DNA of 5,416 nucleotides from a bacterium. Lineage in GTDB: Bacteria; Bacillota_I; Bacilli_A; RFN20; CAG-826. The translations under genes were made by a program, and so were the position numbers. The notes beneath the pieces were generated by a model. It was not told the DNA's origin. It did not search any database and worked only from the letters and a program-made list of their open reading frames with translations. Positions 5,043 to 5,416 of this stretch are shown here, in pieces. The DNA lies in NCBI GenBank assembly GCA_019421105.1, contig JAHZFY010000075.1:1-5416 (forward strand). The letters run 5' to 3'. Numbering within the stretch: the first letter of the stretch is position 1; every line of letters starts with the position of its first letter.

Positions 5043-5416
5043 ATGGATAAATTTATAATTCCTATCAATTTAAGCAGTCAAGAAATTTATGATACTCAAT
5101 TTAAAGTTTTAATTACCAATGCTTATGATGCATATGAGGTAGATGAATTTTTAGATAGAATCATTTCTGATTATGAAAAGATTGAGGCTAATTATTTAGT
5201 CGAAAAGAAGTTTATCGATAGTTTAATCCAAGAAAACAATAACCTAAAAAAAAGAAATGATGAACTTCAAATTATTGTTCAATCTTATCAAGCTAGATAT
5301 GATGGAGTTAATGATCACCCAGAGGCAAATGTTGATAATATTCATTTATTAAAAAAAATCGATAAATTGGAAAAACATTTATGGAAATTGGGTGTCAATC
5401 CTAATACCATTAAATA
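5043..5416 (+). CDS. gpsB: Cell-division regulator GpsB (DivIVA family), 3' end at window edge
   Basis: GpsB is a small membrane-associated hexameric adaptor that links penicillin-binding proteins to the division and elongation machinery. The open frame gives 124 codons plus the bases TA at the edge, which could be the start of TAA/TAG. Seen directly: the DivIVA N-terminal domain, with LSSQEIYDTQF (10-20) and AYDAYEVDEFLDRIISDYE (27-45); a coiled-coil region (about 33-85, including the Asn/Lys/Glu-rich ENNNLKKRNDELQ); a variable linker; and the GpsB C-terminal helix HLLKKIDKLEKHLWKLG (101-117), matching the LEKHVFG end of B. subtilis GpsB. Tyr28, Asp34 and Asp38 align with the groove residues that bind PBP tails. 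It is somewhat longer than the B. subtilis protein (98 residues), mostly in the linker. The C-terminal helix is essentially complete, so a stop at the edge is likely. It is divergent from the exonuclease gene. Confidence 0.93.
   Translation, partial: MDKFIIPINLSSQEIYDTQFKVLITNAYDAYEVDEFLDRIISDYEKIEANYLVEKKFIDSLIQENNNLKKRNDELQIIVQSYQARYDGVNDHPEANVDNIHLLKKIDKLEKHLWKLGVNPNTIK

Noticed and set aside
1..5416. TGA reassigned to tryptophan (Mollicute code)
   Set aside because: All Trp codons I read in the genes are TGG and no conserved frame is broken by TGA. The lack of TGA stops in eight genes is notable but too small a sample.
1..5416. Mobile element, CRISPR array, toxin-antitoxin or phage-defence system
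   Set aside because: No transposase, integrase, direct-repeat array, or small paired toxin/antitoxin frames are visible; the genes are conserved housekeeping families.

Overview
The window suggests an AT-rich member of the Bacilli/Firmicutes, probably a small-genome, often uncultured lineage near the Erysipelotrichales, RF39 or Acholeplasma side. I base this on the protein families (RecU, DnaD, GpsB and a B. subtilis-like Der tail), the very low G+C, and the compact gene packing. Every Trp codon that I read in the confident genes is TGG. All eight visible stop codons are TAA or TAG, so the standard code explains the region.

Layout, left to right. (1) The 3' end of der (ribosome-assembly GTPase) runs into hup (HU) on the + strand. 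hup has its own promoter and a strong Shine-Dalgarno (SD) and ends at a clear intrinsic terminator. (2) A lipase-like alpha/beta hydrolase with no signal peptide starts directly after that terminator. (3) A + strand unit follows: a short cca-like tRNA nucleotidyltransferase lacking the usual C-terminal half, then dnaD (replication restart/initiation) and nth (endonuclease III), which are tightly packed or overlapping. (4) On the - strand, a DEDDh (ERI-1/KapD-like) exonuclease is followed by recU (Holliday-junction resolvase) with an 8-nt overlap. recU converges on nth, and the two coding regions share 20 bp. (5) An 80-bp divergent promoter region with a perfect 12-bp palindrome leads to gpsB on the + strand. 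gpsB reaches the window edge and is probably complete except for the last base of its stop codon.

Functionally this is a housekeeping cluster: ribosome and tRNA maturation (der, cca), chromosome structure and replication (hup, dnaD), repair and recombination (nth, recU, the exonuclease) and cell-division/wall coordination (gpsB). The order dnaD-nth, convergent recU, divergent gpsB resembles the known Bacillus/Streptococcus neighbourhood. However, ponA (a class A penicillin-binding protein, PBP), which normally accompanies recU, is absent here, and the exonuclease lies upstream of recU.

The most interesting signal is regulatory. Three genes that begin transcription units (hydrolase, cca, exonuclease) have no SD and carry a -10 hexamer exactly 6 nt before the ATG; gpsB has one 7 nt before. 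That geometry predicts leaderless mRNAs. Genes inside units, and hup, use SD sequences or translational coupling instead. I see no mobile element, CRISPR array, RNA gene or defence system in the window.
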